Assembly (NCBI RefSeq): GCF_020171805.1
Contig: NZ_JAIVAF010000006.1
Location: 124,001-188,000, forward strand
Direction: 5' to 3'
From: Guptibacillus algicola
Lineage (GTDB): Bacteria; Bacillota; Bacilli; Bacillales; Guptibacillaceae
Length of the DNA stretch: 64,000 nucleotides
The notes under the pieces are model-generated. The model was not told where the DNA came from. It made no database searches and was given only the letters and a program-made list of their open reading frames with translations. This document shows, piece after piece, positions 1 to 8,876 of the stretch. Both the position numbers and the translations under genes were made by a program. The number at the start of each line of letters is the position of its first letter. Positions within the stretch are counted from its first letter, which is position 1.

Positions 1-608
1 TCACTCTCTATTAAGGAAAGATGAACGATCTTCTCACCATCATCTCCATAGGAGAAAACGCCTTTCATTTCTTTAAGGACTACGTCGATCGCCTCTGTCA
101 TTCTTCTTCTTGCTTCTGGAGTGCTGTTCATCAGTTGATCGAACCACGTTTCCCAATGCATAAGATGGTATGACATTTCGATCGAAATCTTCTGTACGAT
201 TTGTTGAAGCGTTTCATAAGAGTGTTCCTTAATCGAATGCAAGCGCACCTTTTTCGCAAGCGTGTAGAAATAATTTCTTACGACAGTGAACGCCCAATCG
301 TAGTTAGGTTCTTCTAGATAGCTTCCTGGTCCGTTCGGAAGTTCCATCAAGACAGCATTACGAAATTTCTCAGGGGACCTAGCATGTGTCAGTTCGTCAG
401 CATCCCCCTCACCAAGTTCTTCAAGCAAGGAATAGTAGAGTGCAGCATGACCCATTAGATCCTGACTGATTGAAGAAAACGCAACATCCTCTTCGATATG
501 AGGAGCAAGCCCTAGCCACTCAGATCCACGATAGGAAAGGATAAAGTCATCATCCGCAAGCTGATACACCAATTCTATGAGACTACTGCGATATTCGGCT
601 GACTCCAT
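1..608 (-). CDS. paaC: Phenylacetyl-CoA epoxidase subunit PaaC, 3' part outside window
   Basis: Reading frame on the minus strand starting with ATG at 608 and still open at base 1, so about 202 N-terminal residues are visible. The start MESAEYRSSLIELVYQLADD and the stretch LSYRGSEWLGLAPHIEEDVA, followed by SQDLMGHA, match PaaC, the ferritin-fold structural subunit that pairs with catalytic PaaA in the multicomponent 1,2-epoxidase acting on phenylacetyl-CoA in the cytoplasm. Its ATG overlaps the TAA stop of paaB (TAATG), which suggests translational coupling. The remaining genes of the complex (paaD, paaE) would be expected beyond the left edge. That is inferred from known paa operons, not seen. 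Confidence 0.9.
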   Translation of the reverse strand, partial: MESAEYRSSLIELVYQLADDDFILSYRGSEWLGLAPHIEEDVAFSSISQDLMGHAALYYSLLEELGEGDADELTHARSPEKFRNAVLMELPNGPGSYLEEPNYDWAFTVVRNYFYTLAKKVRLHSIKEHSYETLQQIVQKISIEMSYHLMHWETWFDQLMNSTPEARRRMTEAIDVVLKEMKGVFSYGDDGEKIVHLSLIES

Positions 609-949
609 TACGAATTCCCTCCCCCCATAATGTCTTTCTCTGTAAGCTGCTCCTGCTCATACTTTCGCCACTTCTTCTTTAAGTAGCCATAGCCTTTCGT
701 CTCTCTGTATGCTTTATCGAGATTCTTTATGCCCTCTCGCTCTTCTTGTGTCATCGTTCTGATATCATCTCGTTTTACAACCCAGATATCTGCAGGCTGC
801 TCTCGTCGGAAGAAGTTTTCCTTCGCCATGATGAAAGCCAGTTCACGATTTGGAGCAAGCAGACTGAACTGGTACTGTAGCGGTGCGGTATCGGTTTTCT
901 TACTGAACACTTCGTATACTTGATAGAAATCCTTTTCAGCATCACTCAA
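608..949 (-). CDS. paaB: Phenylacetyl-CoA epoxidase subunit PaaB
   Basis: A 113-residue protein, the usual small size for PaaB. The central segment (FSLLAPNRELAFIMAKENFFRR, then ADIWVV) is typical of PaaB: it holds residues that help assemble the PaaA-PaaC oxygenase core, but it has no catalytic site of its own. It sits between paaA (14-base gap) and paaC (overlapping stop and start), so it is the middle gene of one transcript. Function in the ring 1,2-epoxidation of phenylacetyl-CoA follows from family knowledge and from this gene order. Confidence 0.9.
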   Translation of the reverse strand: MSDAEKDFYQVYEVFSKKTDTAPLQYQFSLLAPNRELAFIMAKENFFRREQPADIWVVKRDDIRTMTQEEREGIKNLDKAYRETKGYGYLKKKWRKYEQEQLTEKDIMGGGNS

Positions 950-963
950 TTCAAAACACCTCT

Positions 964-1911
964 CTATATATGCTGGGGTCTTTTACCGAGTGCCTCACGT
1001 ACCCAGCTATTCATTTCATACGATCTTACTCTAAGCGCCAATCGTTCTTTTGATTTCGGACCATTTCCTGTAACGATCTTCTTGAACTCTGACCAATCTG
1101 GATCAGCATACTCCCACTCTGATTTCTCTTCATCAAAGCGTAGAGTAGGATCTGGAATGGTTAACCCTAAGGACCAAATCCTTGGAACATACTTTGTCAA
1201 AAACTCTTGTCGTAGCTGCTCGTTTGTCTTCGTACGCAGCTTATATTGCATATTCTTATCTTGATTCGAGTGGCCCGTTTCGTTTTTCGACTTAGGTCCG
1301 AAGAACATTAATAGCGACGTCCACCACCTGTTTAAAGCATCCTGCAGAAGTTCTCGTTGTTCTTCTGTTCCTTCGGCGAGTGCCATGATGATACTCTCGC
1401 CATGTTGTGCATGGAATACCTCTTCTGCACAAATTCGCTTTAGGGCTCTACCGTATGGTCCATAAGAAGTTCCAAGCATCATCGTCTGAGAAATAATCGC
1501 CGCTCCATCTACAAGCCACGCTATGATTCCGGCATCCCCCCATGTAGGTGCCTCCATATGAAAAACATTATGAAACTTTAACCGACCCGAGAATAAATCT
1601 TTCATAATGTCATCTCTATTCTTACCGAGCGGTGCCATTAAATCTTCTGCAACCCGTAGTAAAAGTTGGCCATGCCCCATCTCATCCTGAACCTTTGCCA
1701 TGATCGCTAACTTTCGATGAAGCGTAGGCGCCTTTGGTACCCATTCCTTCTCAGGAAGTGCTCCCATAATTTCGCTGATTCCATGCATTGAAATCAAGCG
1801 TATCAATGCCTCACGGTAATCATCTGGCATCCAGTCGTCAGCTTCAATCTTCTCTCCATTATTAATTCGATCCATGAAATGATCGATGTTTTGCTGATAA
1901 ACAGCTTCCAT
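964..1911 (-). CDS. paaA: Phenylacetyl-CoA epoxidase catalytic subunit PaaA
   Basis: Catalytic di-iron subunit of phenylacetyl-CoA epoxidase, which uses O2 and electrons from a PaaE-type reductase to form the ring 1,2-epoxide. Carboxylate/histidine motifs are visible in QDEMGHGQLLL and CAEEVFHAQHG, as expected for the ferritin-like di-iron site. A GTG at 1917 would extend the protein by two residues, but it lies only 3 bases after GGAGG (1925-1921). The ATG at 1911 sits 9 bases after it and is the better start (315 residues). First gene of paaABC, under the promoter at 1948-1976. Confidence 0.93.
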   Translation of the reverse strand: MEAVYQQNIDHFMDRINNGEKIEADDWMPDDYREALIRLISMHGISEIMGALPEKEWVPKAPTLHRKLAIMAKVQDEMGHGQLLLRVAEDLMAPLGKNRDDIMKDLFSGRLKFHNVFHMEAPTWGDAGIIAWLVDGAAIISQTMMLGTSYGPYGRALKRICAEEVFHAQHGESIIMALAEGTEEQRELLQDALNRWWTSLLMFFGPKSKNETGHSNQDKNMQYKLRTKTNEQLRQEFLTKYVPRIWSLGLTIPDPTLRFDEEKSEWEYADPDWSEFKKIVTGNGPKSKERLALRVRSYEMNSWVREALGKRPQHI

Positions 1912-1931
1912 TCCCACACACCTCCAATATA

Positions 1932-1946
1932 ACGTTTATTTAACGT
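1932..1946. promoter_or_regulatory. Candidate operator of the paa operon
   Basis: A 15-base inverted repeat with arms ACGTT and AACGT around a 5-base AT centre, lying just downstream of the -10 hexamer and over the expected transcription start. The position suits a repressor site. Gram-positive and Thermus paa genes are often controlled by TetR-type PaaR proteins, but no regulator gene is in view and the half-site orientation differs from the Thermus PaaR consensus I recall. The assignment to a regulator is therefore open. Confidence 0.45.
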
Positions 1947-1947
1947 C

Positions 1948-1976
1948 ATTATATTTTATTGTCATATAAATATCAA
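1948..1976 (-). promoter_or_regulatory. Sigma-A promoter of paaABC
   Basis: On the minus strand, TTGATA (-35, 1976-1971), a 17-base spacer and a perfect TATAAT (-10, 1953-1948). It lies about 40 bases before the paaA start and has no competing signal. Confidence 0.7.
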
Positions 1977-2001
1977 TTATTTTCTGACTATTTCTTTTAA
2001 A

Positions 2002-2030
2002 TAAAAAACCGACTCAATTTGAGCCGGCTT
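2002..2030 (-). terminator. Terminator after lcfB
   Basis: On the minus strand a hairpin with arms CCGGCTCA and TGAGTCGG (one mismatch) is followed by TTTTTT. It begins 6 bases after the lcfB stop and separates lcfB from paaA. Confidence 0.75.
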
Positions 2031-2035
2031 CATTT

Positions 2036-3562
2036 CTATGCATTTACATGCTTTCGCAGCGCTTTTCTTAATATTTTTCCTGTCGTATTTTTTGGTAGCT
2101 CATCAATAAATTCCACAATCGTAGGACATTTATATTTAGCGAGGTTCTCTCTGCAATAATTCTTAACCTCATCTTCTGAGAGCACATCCTTCGTAACGAC
2201 AAAGGCTTGTACTGCTTCACCAAAATCAGGATCAGGAACACCAACTACAGCTGCCTCAACAATGCTCGGATGCTGATACAATATTTCTTCCACTTCTCGT
2301 GGATAAACATTGTATCCTCCAACAATCACGAGATCCTTTTTACGATCTACGATATAGAAGTATCCTTCTTCATCCATCTTCGCTAAGTCTCCTGTATAAA
2401 GCCATCCATCTCTAACTGTCGCAGAAGTGTCTTCTGGTAACTTGTAATAGCCATTCATCACGTTTGGCCCTTTCACAATAAGCTCACCAACAGTTCCTGG
2501 AGAAACTTCTTGTCCAAGTTCATCGACTACTTTATTCTCTACGTTCGTAATATTGGTTCCGATCGAGCCTGGCTTCCTTGGACGATCTAATGGATTAAAA
2601 CACGTAACAGGTGCTGCTTCGGATAAGCCATACCCTTCAGATACCTTTACATTGAACTTCTCTTCGAAACGATGGAGCAGTGCAACTGGTAATGGCGAGC
2701 CTCCAGATATACATATTCTTACATGCTTAAAATACTCTTCTCGGCCTTCTGGAAATTGATAAAGAAAATTATACATAGTTGGGACACCTGCAAAGACGGT
2801 AGCTTTATATTTCTCTGCAACACGAAAAACTTCTTGAGGACTGAACTTAGGTAAGATAAGGAGGGTACCTCCAGCAATGAGAGGGGCATTCATAGAAACG
2901 GTCATACAAAACACATGAAACATAGGTAAGGCAGTGATGACAACATCATCCGCATTAAACTCCAGATAATCAGCGGTGTCAGAAGCATTGCTCACGATAT
3001 TCTTATGAGACAACATCGCTCCTTTTGGTCGACCTGTCGTTCCTGAAGTATAGAGAATGACTGCAACGTCGTCTTCTTTCGTCTGAACTGATGGTACCTC
3101 GTTTCCTTCGTCAAGAACCATCGTTGTAAACGGTTTCAATTTAATGTTTGATAAAACCTTTTCTTCCGTTGCTTCGCCAACATACGTAACGAGCTTTACA
3201 TCAGGAAGTTGATTCGACATGCCTTCAACAAGTGGTAATGCCTGCTCTAACGTTACGATTGCTTTCACATCACCATTATGGAGCAAGTATCCAATCTCAT
3301 TAGGAGTATAGATGGGGTTTATCGGAATAACAACCGCCCCGGCTCTTAATGCTCCATAGTAACTGATGATAAATTCTGGTGAATTCCCCAGTATCAATGC
3401 AACATGGTCGCCTTTGTTAATATTTTCATCGGCAAGGTTTGCTGCGAAAAGAGATACTTTCTGGTCAAGCTGTGCATACGTTACGGCTTGATCCTCATAA
3501 ATATACGCCTGCTTATCCGGATGCGATAGTGCCGTTTGTGTCAGTTGTTCCGAAAGATTCAT
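2036..3562 (-). CDS. lcfB: Long-chain fatty acid-CoA ligase LcfB (YhfL)
   Basis: Adenylate-forming enzyme that activates fatty acids to acyl-CoA with ATP and CoA, feeding beta-oxidation. Visible ANL-superfamily motifs are the P-loop-like YTSGTTGRPKGAMLSHKN, the GYGLSEAAPV core, YTGDLAKMDEEGYFYIVDR and the C-terminal lysine motif NTTGKILRKALR. The frame can be extended 12 codons upstream to 3598, but that segment contains the operator and the AGGAGGAG ribosome site, so ATG at 3562 (508 residues) is chosen. Neighbour lplJ matches the yhfJ-yhfL order of B. subtilis. The FadR site at 3580-3597 supports fatty-acid-responsive control. Broad substrate range is possible, and phenylacetate is an alternative substrate given the adjacent paa genes. 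Confidence 0.9.
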   Translation of the reverse strand: MNLSEQLTQTALSHPDKQAYIYEDQAVTYAQLDQKVSLFAANLADENINKGDHVALILGNSPEFIISYYGALRAGAVVIPINPIYTPNEIGYLLHNGDVKAIVTLEQALPLVEGMSNQLPDVKLVTYVGEATEEKVLSNIKLKPFTTMVLDEGNEVPSVQTKEDDVAVILYTSGTTGRPKGAMLSHKNIVSNASDTADYLEFNADDVVITALPMFHVFCMTVSMNAPLIAGGTLLILPKFSPQEVFRVAEKYKATVFAGVPTMYNFLYQFPEGREEYFKHVRICISGGSPLPVALLHRFEEKFNVKVSEGYGLSEAAPVTCFNPLDRPRKPGSIGTNITNVENKVVDELGQEVSPGTVGELIVKGPNVMNGYYKLPEDTSATVRDGWLYTGDLAKMDEEGYFYIVDRKKDLVIVGGYNVYPREVEEILYQHPSIVEAAVVGVPDPDFGEAVQAFVVTKDVLSEDEVKNYCRENLAKYKCPTIVEFIDELPKNTTGKILRKALRKHVNA

Positions 3563-3579
3563 TCGCTCTCCTCCTGATA

Positions 3580-3597
3580 TGAATGAATAATCATTCA
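3580..3597. promoter_or_regulatory. FadR operator of lcfB
   Basis: TGAATGAATAATCATTCA matches at every position the operator consensus TGAATGAMTANTCATTCA that I recall for the Bacillus TetR-family FadR (YsiA) repressor of fatty-acid degradation. It lies between the promoter and the ribosome binding site, where bound repressor would block transcription. Long-chain acyl-CoA is the known inducer in B. subtilis. Confidence 0.85.
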
Positions 3598-3616
3598 TTT
3601 TTAATTTTCTAAATAT

Positions 3617-3645
3617 ATTATATTGGAAGAAAATTTATCAAGCAA
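3617..3645 (-). promoter_or_regulatory. Sigma-A promoter of lcfB
   Basis: Minus-strand TTGCTT (-35, 3645-3640), 17-base spacer, TATAAT (-10, 3622-3617). The FadR operator begins about 20 bases downstream of the -10. Confidence 0.6.
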
Positions 3646-3682
3646 GGGGAAATCTCTCACTCACCGCTCTTTAAATAGAAAT

Positions 3683-3704
3683 AGGAGCTGGTATGTCAGC
3701 TCCT
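3683..3704 (-). terminator. Terminator after lplJ
   Basis: Perfect 8-bp arms AGGAGCTG and CAGCTCCT followed on the minus strand by an AT-rich tail (ATTTCTATTT). It begins 5 bases after the lplJ stop codon. Confidence 0.65.
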
Positions 3705-3709
3705 ATCGC

Positions 3710-4702
3710 CTAATAAATAAGATTTATAAAGTCTTCTTCTGATATGTTCCCAAAATAATGTTTTACATCTAAACCTTTAAGCGAATCTCTAATGGACTCT
3801 GGTTCATATTTTGTATCTGTGAGTCGTTCTTCTAGCTCCTTCACATCACCAACTCCGAAGAAATCGCCAAAAATGGTTGCTTGCTTAATGTAACCTTTTT
3901 TCACTTCTAGGCGGACGTCTATCGACCCGATCGGGAACCTTTTTGAGTGCTGAACATTGAATTTCGGTGAGCGCCCATAATTCCAATCCCAGTTTTTATA
4001 TCGCTTATCTGCGATTCTGTTAATTTCATCCCAATCTTCTTCTGTAAGCTGATAAGTAGGCACTTCATCATACTCTTCGAAAATTGATTGAAGAAGCTTT
4101 TGTTTAAATTCCTCACGCGTCATGTCCTCATCCATATGTTCACTTATATTCGTTACGCGACTTCTGATCGACTTGATTCCTTTTGATTCTATTTTCTCTT
4201 TGTTCACTTTTAATGCTTTCACAACGTTTTCTAGATTTACGTCGAACATCAAAGTACCGTGGCTGTACATTCTTCCTTTTGTAGAGAACTGAGCATTGCC
4301 CGATATCTTCTTCCCATTTACGAGAAGATCATTCCGTCCGCTTAATTCAGCATCTACGCCCATCTTATGTAGAGCTTTTACCACTGGGTCTGTAAACTTC
4401 TTATAGTTATGAAAGCTATTGCCATCATCTTTCGTAATGATGCTAAAGCTCAAGTTACCTGGATCATTATACACCGCCCCGCCTCCAGAAAGACGTCGGA
4501 TGACATCAACATCATTCTCACGTGTGTAGGTTGTATCGATCTGTTCGATCGTGTTTTGATTTTTCCCTACGATAACAGTAGGATTCATGGAATAAAAAAG
4601 AAGATAGGTTTCTTCAGGGTCAAGCTCTTTAAGAATGTATTCTTCGATCGCTAGGTTGATCCCAGCGTCCATAATATTTTCGTTATCTATAAATCGCATC
4701 AT
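3710..4702 (-). CDS. lplJ: Lipoate-protein ligase LplJ
   Basis: Scavenges free lipoate by ATP-dependent activation and transfers it to the lipoyl domains of GcvH and 2-oxoacid dehydrogenases. The 330-residue length and the family motifs fit LplJ: RRLSGGGAVYND at residues 69-80 (lipoyl/AMP-binding loop) and GKKISGNAQ around 130-138 with the catalytic-type lysine. A C-terminal accessory domain follows from about residue 255. Two adjacent ATGs (4702, 4699) lie after GGAGG, and either could be used. It is followed by its own terminator, so it probably forms a single-gene unit. lplJ (yhfJ) next to lcfB (yhfL) is the B. subtilis arrangement. Confidence 0.92.
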   Translation of the reverse strand: MMRFIDNENIMDAGINLAIEEYILKELDPEETYLLFYSMNPTVIVGKNQNTIEQIDTTYTRENDVDVIRRLSGGGAVYNDPGNLSFSIITKDDGNSFHNYKKFTDPVVKALHKMGVDAELSGRNDLLVNGKKISGNAQFSTKGRMYSHGTLMFDVNLENVVKALKVNKEKIESKGIKSIRSRVTNISEHMDEDMTREEFKQKLLQSIFEEYDEVPTYQLTEEDWDEINRIADKRYKNWDWNYGRSPKFNVQHSKRFPIGSIDVRLEVKKGYIKQATIFGDFFGVGDVKELEERLTDTKYEPESIRDSLKGLDVKHYFGNISEEDFINLIY

Positions 4703-4853
4703 GTTCCCTCCAGTTTGTTCTCATTCTATTGTAATGAATTGTTTTATACTAAGCAAAAAAGCACCCTCTCCATAAAATGTAATGCGGTTCCTCCCCGTTC
4801 TTTTTTCCTACGCTTCGAATACTTCTAGTAAACGCAAATGAGGAGGGGCACAA

Positions 4854-5048
4854 ATGAAAATCGTTTATTATGAAAAAGGGGATATCCCAGTAATTGTAGG
4901 TGCTTCAAGCTTAAATTCGAGCTTAACGATAGAGCAAATTAAAGCAGAAGGTGAAAAGAAGTGTAAGGAGATCGCACGCCTGCTTGGAAGAGAGATTGGT
5001 TTCTTAATGGATATGAACGGGAAACTCGATTCCAATAACCTTGACTAA
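4854..5048 (+). CDS. Small protein of unknown function, 64 residues
   Basis: A good ribosome site (GAGGAGG, 4841-4847) precedes ATG at 4854, and a strong terminator follows directly, so the gene looks genuine although I do not recognise a family. The protein is soluble in appearance: an N-terminal strand (KIVYYEKGDIPVIVGASS), then a charged helix (LTIEQIKAEGEKKCKEIARLLGREIGFLMDM). No signal peptide, membrane segment or metal motif is visible. It is transcribed alone, opposite to lplJ and convergent with yhfI. No function is proposed. Confidence 0.7.
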   Translation: MKIVYYEKGDIPVIVGASSLNSSLTIEQIKAEGEKKCKEIARLLGREIGFLMDMNGKLDSNNLD

Positions 5049-5054
5049 TACGCT

Positions 5055-5090
5055 AGAAGGACTGAAGGAATTTCCTTCAGTCCTTCTTTT
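5055..5090. terminator. Bidirectional terminator between the small gene and yhfI
   Basis: Arms AGAAGGACTGAAGGAA (5055-5070) and its exact complement (5072-5087), with T-rich sequence after the hairpin on the plus strand. The minus strand has only a weaker tail, so plus-strand termination of the small gene is the surer role. Confidence 0.75.
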
Positions 5091-5823
5091 ATTCTTCCCA
5101 AGTTAAACCACTTGCTGCAAGAACGACTTTTCCATCGAACTGTTTTTTCGCATCCTGCTCTAAGTCTTCTAATACACCAAAGTGTGGAAGGTGTGTTAGC
5201 ATGAGTGTTCCTACGCTGGCAGCTTTAGCAATCTTGGCTGCATCCGTACTATTCATATGCCCCATAGACGAACCATCCATATGACTGTATAAATTACATT
5301 CACAAAGTAGAAGATCAGTTCCATTTGCGAACTGTTCAAACTCTTTCATATAGCTTGAATCGGCAGTAAAGACCATGCTTTTTTCTCCGTCACGAATTCT
5401 CATAGCAAAACATGTAACGGGGTGAGTCGTCTTAAGAAACGTAATTGTAAATGGACCAACTTGGAGCTCTTCATTTTCCTTATATGGTTTTGCTACAGTA
5501 TAAGGTTCATGACTCAGTCTATTAAATGCCTCTTTATCATGTGGAGGCGCATAGATCGGCAACTCTGGAAGTTCCTTACTGATTTTAGACTGTATGAGTC
5601 TCCCATGGTACAAAACACCGGTATCTGCAATGTGATCTGGATGGTAGTGACTTATGATAACAGCATCGAGCTCTTCCACAGGCAAATAATGCTGTAGTTG
5701 TGCCAATACACCACTTCCACAATCCACTAGTAAATTGAATCCTTCCTTTTGAACAAGATAACCAGCGCTAGCCTCACCGGCTTTCGGGTAACCTCCCCAA
5801 GGACCTAGTACCGTCACTTTCAT
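5089..5823 (-). CDS. yhfI: Metallo-beta-lactamase-fold hydrolase YhfI
   Basis: A 244-residue MBL-fold protein of the RNase Z-like branch. The metal motif SHYHPDH lies at residues 58-64. Further expected ligands are in KTTHPVTCFAMR (about residue 131), FTADSS (about 153) and LLTHLPHF (about 208). YhfI proteins have no firmly established substrate, so a hydrolase of phosphodiester or thioester bonds in the cytoplasm is as far as the family allows. It starts 2 bases after the stop of the SorC-type regulator upstream, so the two are very likely co-transcribed. Position next to lplJ agrees with B. subtilis yhfI. Confidence 0.85.
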   Translation of the reverse strand: MKVTVLGPWGGYPKAGEASAGYLVQKEGFNLLVDCGSGVLAQLQHYLPVEELDAVIISHYHPDHIADTGVLYHGRLIQSKISKELPELPIYAPPHDKEAFNRLSHEPYTVAKPYKENEELQVGPFTITFLKTTHPVTCFAMRIRDGEKSMVFTADSSYMKEFEQFANGTDLLLCECNLYSHMDGSSMGHMNSTDAAKIAKAASVGTLMLTHLPHFGVLEDLEQDAKKQFDGKVVLAASGLTWEE

Positions 5824-5825
5824 TG

Positions 5826-6779
5826 CTAATTTCTCTCCCCTTCCAATTCAAGTAATGCGCGAGCTGTATATTGATCAGTAACAAGAATGTTCGCATAGCC
5901 ACCCTTTAGAGCTCCATATATCGCATCCACTTTCTTAGGTCCACCTGCGATCAAAATGGACTTTTCCTTTTTTGATAGTTCTTCAAGATCGATGCCTATT
6001 GTTCGTTCGTTCAAATTCTTATGAATATGTCGTCCATTCTCGTCAAAAAAGCGCGAGCATATTTCACCAACGGAGCGTGAATGAATGACATCTAGTTCAT
6101 CCTCTGTTACATACTCAGCTTGCACGATAACAGATTCTTTCGTCGGTATCCCAACACTGAACAGGGCTACATTTGCATCTCGTCCCATATCGAGTACTTT
6201 CCTAATATGGCGATCAGCTTCCATCGTCTCTTTCACAAGAAGTTGATCTACGATAGCCGGTACAGGCAAGAAGTGACTTGCTGCGTGGAAAGAACGACTG
6301 AGCATTTGAATGACCTCATATGCATATGTATTGGTTTCAGAGTAGCTGATGCCACCGTTTAATTGGACGACAGAAACATTTTTCAGCAGCTTATGACGTA
6401 AGTTTTTCCCCATTTCATTTAGTGTTGTTCCCCAAGATACACCGATCAAGTCATTATCTTCAATGGTTTCATGTAAATACAGTGCAGCAGTCTTACCAAC
6501 GTGATGTTTTACGGTGCCCTCTTCGAACTGAGGAACAATGGCGACTTCAGCATCAATTAGACCGAAAGCTTCTACAAGCTCTGAGCTTAATCGATGTACA
6601 TCTTCAGAAGGATCATGAATGGTTATCTCAACGACCCCTTCCGCTTTAGCTTGTTTTAATAACCTGGATACGGTAGGCCTAGAAACTGACAGCTTGCTTG
6701 CGATTTCCTGCTGACTGAAATCAAGCTGATAGTATAAGCGGGCCGCCTCTACAACCTTTTCAAGTTTTCCCTTATCCAT
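5826..6779 (-). CDS. SorC/DeoR-type sugar-binding transcriptional regulator
   Basis: A 317-residue regulator of the SorC family, to which B. subtilis DeoR also belongs. An N-terminal helix-turn-helix (residues about 20-45: FSQQEIASKLSVSRPTVSRLLKQA) is followed by a phosphosugar-binding domain of about 260 residues (IGVSWGTTLNEM, VVQLNGGIS, VALFSVGIP). DeoR of B. subtilis senses deoxyribose-5-phosphate, but no dra, nupC or pdp genes are nearby, so the ligand here is unknown. It lies between transketolase and yhfI. tkt has its own terminator upstream of it, so linkage to pentose phosphate metabolism is only suggestive. Start ATG at 6779 follows a weak ACAGGTGTTGCT ribosome site. Confidence 0.82.
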   Translation of the reverse strand: MDKGKLEKVVEAARLYYQLDFSQQEIASKLSVSRPTVSRLLKQAKAEGVVEITIHDPSEDVHRLSSELVEAFGLIDAEVAIVPQFEEGTVKHHVGKTAALYLHETIEDNDLIGVSWGTTLNEMGKNLRHKLLKNVSVVQLNGGISYSETNTYAYEVIQMLSRSFHAASHFLPVPAIVDQLLVKETMEADRHIRKVLDMGRDANVALFSVGIPTKESVIVQAEYVTEDELDVIHSRSVGEICSRFFDENGRHIHKNLNERTIGIDLEELSKKEKSILIAGGPKKVDAIYGALKGGYANILVTDQYTARALLELEGERN

Positions 6780-6830
6780 AGCAACACCTGTAATTCCATA
6801 TGTATTTGCTATCGTCTACACCTATAAAAA

Positions 6831-6867
6831 AGGCTTTCAGAAAGACCTTTTCGCCTTCTGAAAGCCT
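6831..6867 (-). terminator. Terminator after tkt
   Basis: Perfect 12-bp arms AGGCTTTCAGAA and TTCTGAAAGCCT with TTTTTT following on the minus strand. It lies 8 bases beyond the tkt stop and ahead of the SorC-type regulator. Confidence 0.85.
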
Positions 6868-6875
6868 CTCAAGTG

Positions 6876-8876
6876 TTATCTTGATAGCATTGCTTTTACT
6901 CTTTTAACAACGTTTTCTGGAGTGAATCCGAATTCTTTAATTACCGTGTTTCCTGGTGCTGAAGCTCCAAAGCGGTCGATCGCTAGAACATCACCTTTGT
7001 GTCCTACATAACGATCCCAGCCCATAGATGCGCCCATCTCAATACCAAGACGAACAGTTACATCATCAGGTAGAACTGTCTTCTTATAGTCTTCTGATTG
7101 TTTTTCGAATAGGTCCCAGCTTGGCATACTCACCACTGAAGCTGTAATTCCTTCTTTTTCAAGAAGATTCTTTGCCTCGACAGCAAGGCCTACTTCAGAA
7201 CCAGATGCAAGTAGAAGAGCGTCTGCATTATTGCTACCTTCTACAATATAAGCACCGCGTTTCACGCCTTCGTATGCTTGATCGTGAGAATCTGTTACAA
7301 CAGGTAGGTTCTGACGAGATAGAACAAGTGCTGTAGGGTTAGTAGATGTTTCAAGTGCTACTTTCCAAGCTGCAGCTGTTTCGTTTCCATCAGCTGGTCT
7401 GATAATGGAAAGGCCAGGCATTGCACGAAGAGAAGCAAGTTGCTCTACAGGTTCGTGTGTAGGTCCGTCTTCTCCGACTGCTACACTGTCATGTGTGAAT
7501 ACATAAGTTGCAGGTACACCCATCAATGCAGATAAACGTAAAGCAGGACGTAGGTAGTCGGAGAATACAAAGAATGTTGCTCCAAATACTTTAAGACCTT
7601 TATGAAGTGCCATACCATTTAATGCTGATGCCATTGCAAATTCGCGTACACCAAACCAGATGTTTCTTCCGCTATAATCCGCTGCTGAGAAATCTTTCTC
7701 ATCTTTTAGCATCGTCTTATTAGAAGATGCAAGGTCAGCAGAACCACCGAAAATTTGTGGATTGTTTTTCGCGATTGCATTCAGTACTTCACCGGATGCT
7801 GCACGAGAAGCTGTGCTCGTACCTTTTTCATATGAAGGAATTTCACTATCCCAGCCTTCAGGAAGTTCACCTTTCATCGCTGCTTTCAACTCGGCAGCAA
7901 GCTCTGGGTACTTTTCTTCATAGCTAGCGAAAAGTTCATTCCACTGCTTTTCTTTATTATCTCCATTTTCTTTGATTTCAGCGAAAACACTTTTCACTTC
8001 TTCAGGAATATGGAATTCATTTTCATAAGCCCAGTTGTAGTTCTCTTTCACTAGAGAAATTTCATCTGCTCCAAGTGGTGCACCATGAGATGTGTTGCTT
8101 CCACCTTTGTTAGGAGAACCGTAACCGATCGTCGTTTTCACTTCGATCATCGTTGGCTGATCTGTGTTGCTTTTAGCTTGCTTCAATGCGTCAGCAATCG
8201 CAGCCATATCGTTACCATCTTCAACGCGGATTACTTGCCAGCCGTAAGCTTCATAACGTTTTTGAACATCTTCAGAGAATGACTGATTCAAGTCTCCATC
8301 AAGAGAAATATCATTTGAATCGTACATAACGATCAGACGTCCAAGTTTAAGGTGAGCAGCTAATGAAGCTGATTCAGAAGAAACACCTTCCATTAAATCT
8401 CCATCACCACAAATGCTATATGTGTAATGATCAATAACGTTAAAGTCATCTCTATTGTAAGTCGCAGCTAGGTGACGCTCTGCCATAGCCATACCAACTG
8501 ACATAGCAAGACCTTGTCCTAATGGACCAGTCGTAGCATCTACCCCAGGCGTTTCACCATACTCAGGGTGTCCTGGTGTGTTACTACCCCATTGGCGGAA
8601 TGACTTCAAGTCTTCCATGCTTACGTCATATCCAAACAAGTGAAGCATGCTATATAGAAGTGCTGAGCCGTGTCCTGCAGATAATACAAAGCGATCACGG
8701 TTAAACCAATCAGGATTTGATGGACTATGATCCATGAACTGGCTCCATAATGTATAAGCCATTGGAGCAGCTCCCATCGGCATTCCTGGGTGTCCGGAAT
8801 TTGCTTTCTCAACTGCATCGATGGAAAGCGTACGGATTGTATTTACTGCAAGTGAATCCATTTGATTTGTTGTCAT
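6876..8876 (-). CDS. tkt: Transketolase
   Basis: Thiamine-diphosphate enzyme of the non-oxidative pentose phosphate pathway that moves two-carbon ketol units between sugar phosphates. The 666-residue length is standard. Visible are GPLGQG (117-122), the ThDP/Mg motif [10 protein letters not shown] (155-164), and the pyrimidine domain with the catalytic-region stretch [20 protein letters not shown]. The C-terminal domain ends normally. ATG at 8876 follows AAGGAGTG. It is a monocistronic unit with a strong terminator. It is not at this place in B. subtilis as I remember it, so this is a point where the conserved order is broken. Confidence 0.97.
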   Translation of the reverse strand: MTTNQMDSLAVNTIRTLSIDAVEKANSGHPGMPMGAAPMAYTLWSQFMDHSPSNPDWFNRDRFVLSAGHGSALLYSMLHLFGYDVSMEDLKSFRQWGSNTPGHPEYGETPGVDATTGPLGQGLAMSVGMAMAERHLAATYNRDDFNVIDHYTYSICGDGDLMEGVSSESASLAAHLKLGRLIVMYDSNDISLDGDLNQSFSEDVQKRYEAYGWQVIRVEDGNDMAAIADALKQAKSNTDQPTMIEVKTTIGYGSPNKGGSNTSHGAPLGADEISLVKENYNWAYENEFHIPEEVKSVFAEIKENGDNKEKQWNELFASYEEKYPELAAELKAAMKGELPEGWDSEIPSYEKGTSTASRAASGEVLNAIAKNNPQIFGGSADLASSNKTMLKDEKDFSAADYSGRNIWFGVREFAMASALNGMALHKGLKVFGATFFVFSDYLRPALRLSALMGVPATYVFTHDSVAVGEDGPTHEPVEQLASLRAMPGLSIIRPADGNETAAAWKVALETSTNPTALVLSRQNLPVVTDSHDQAYEGVKRGAYIVEGSNNADALLLASGSEVGLAVEAKNLLEKEGITASVVSMPSWDLFEKQSEDYKKTVLPDDVTVRLGIEMGASMGWDRYVGHKGDVLAIDRFGASAPGNTVIKEFGFTPENVVKRVKAMLSR

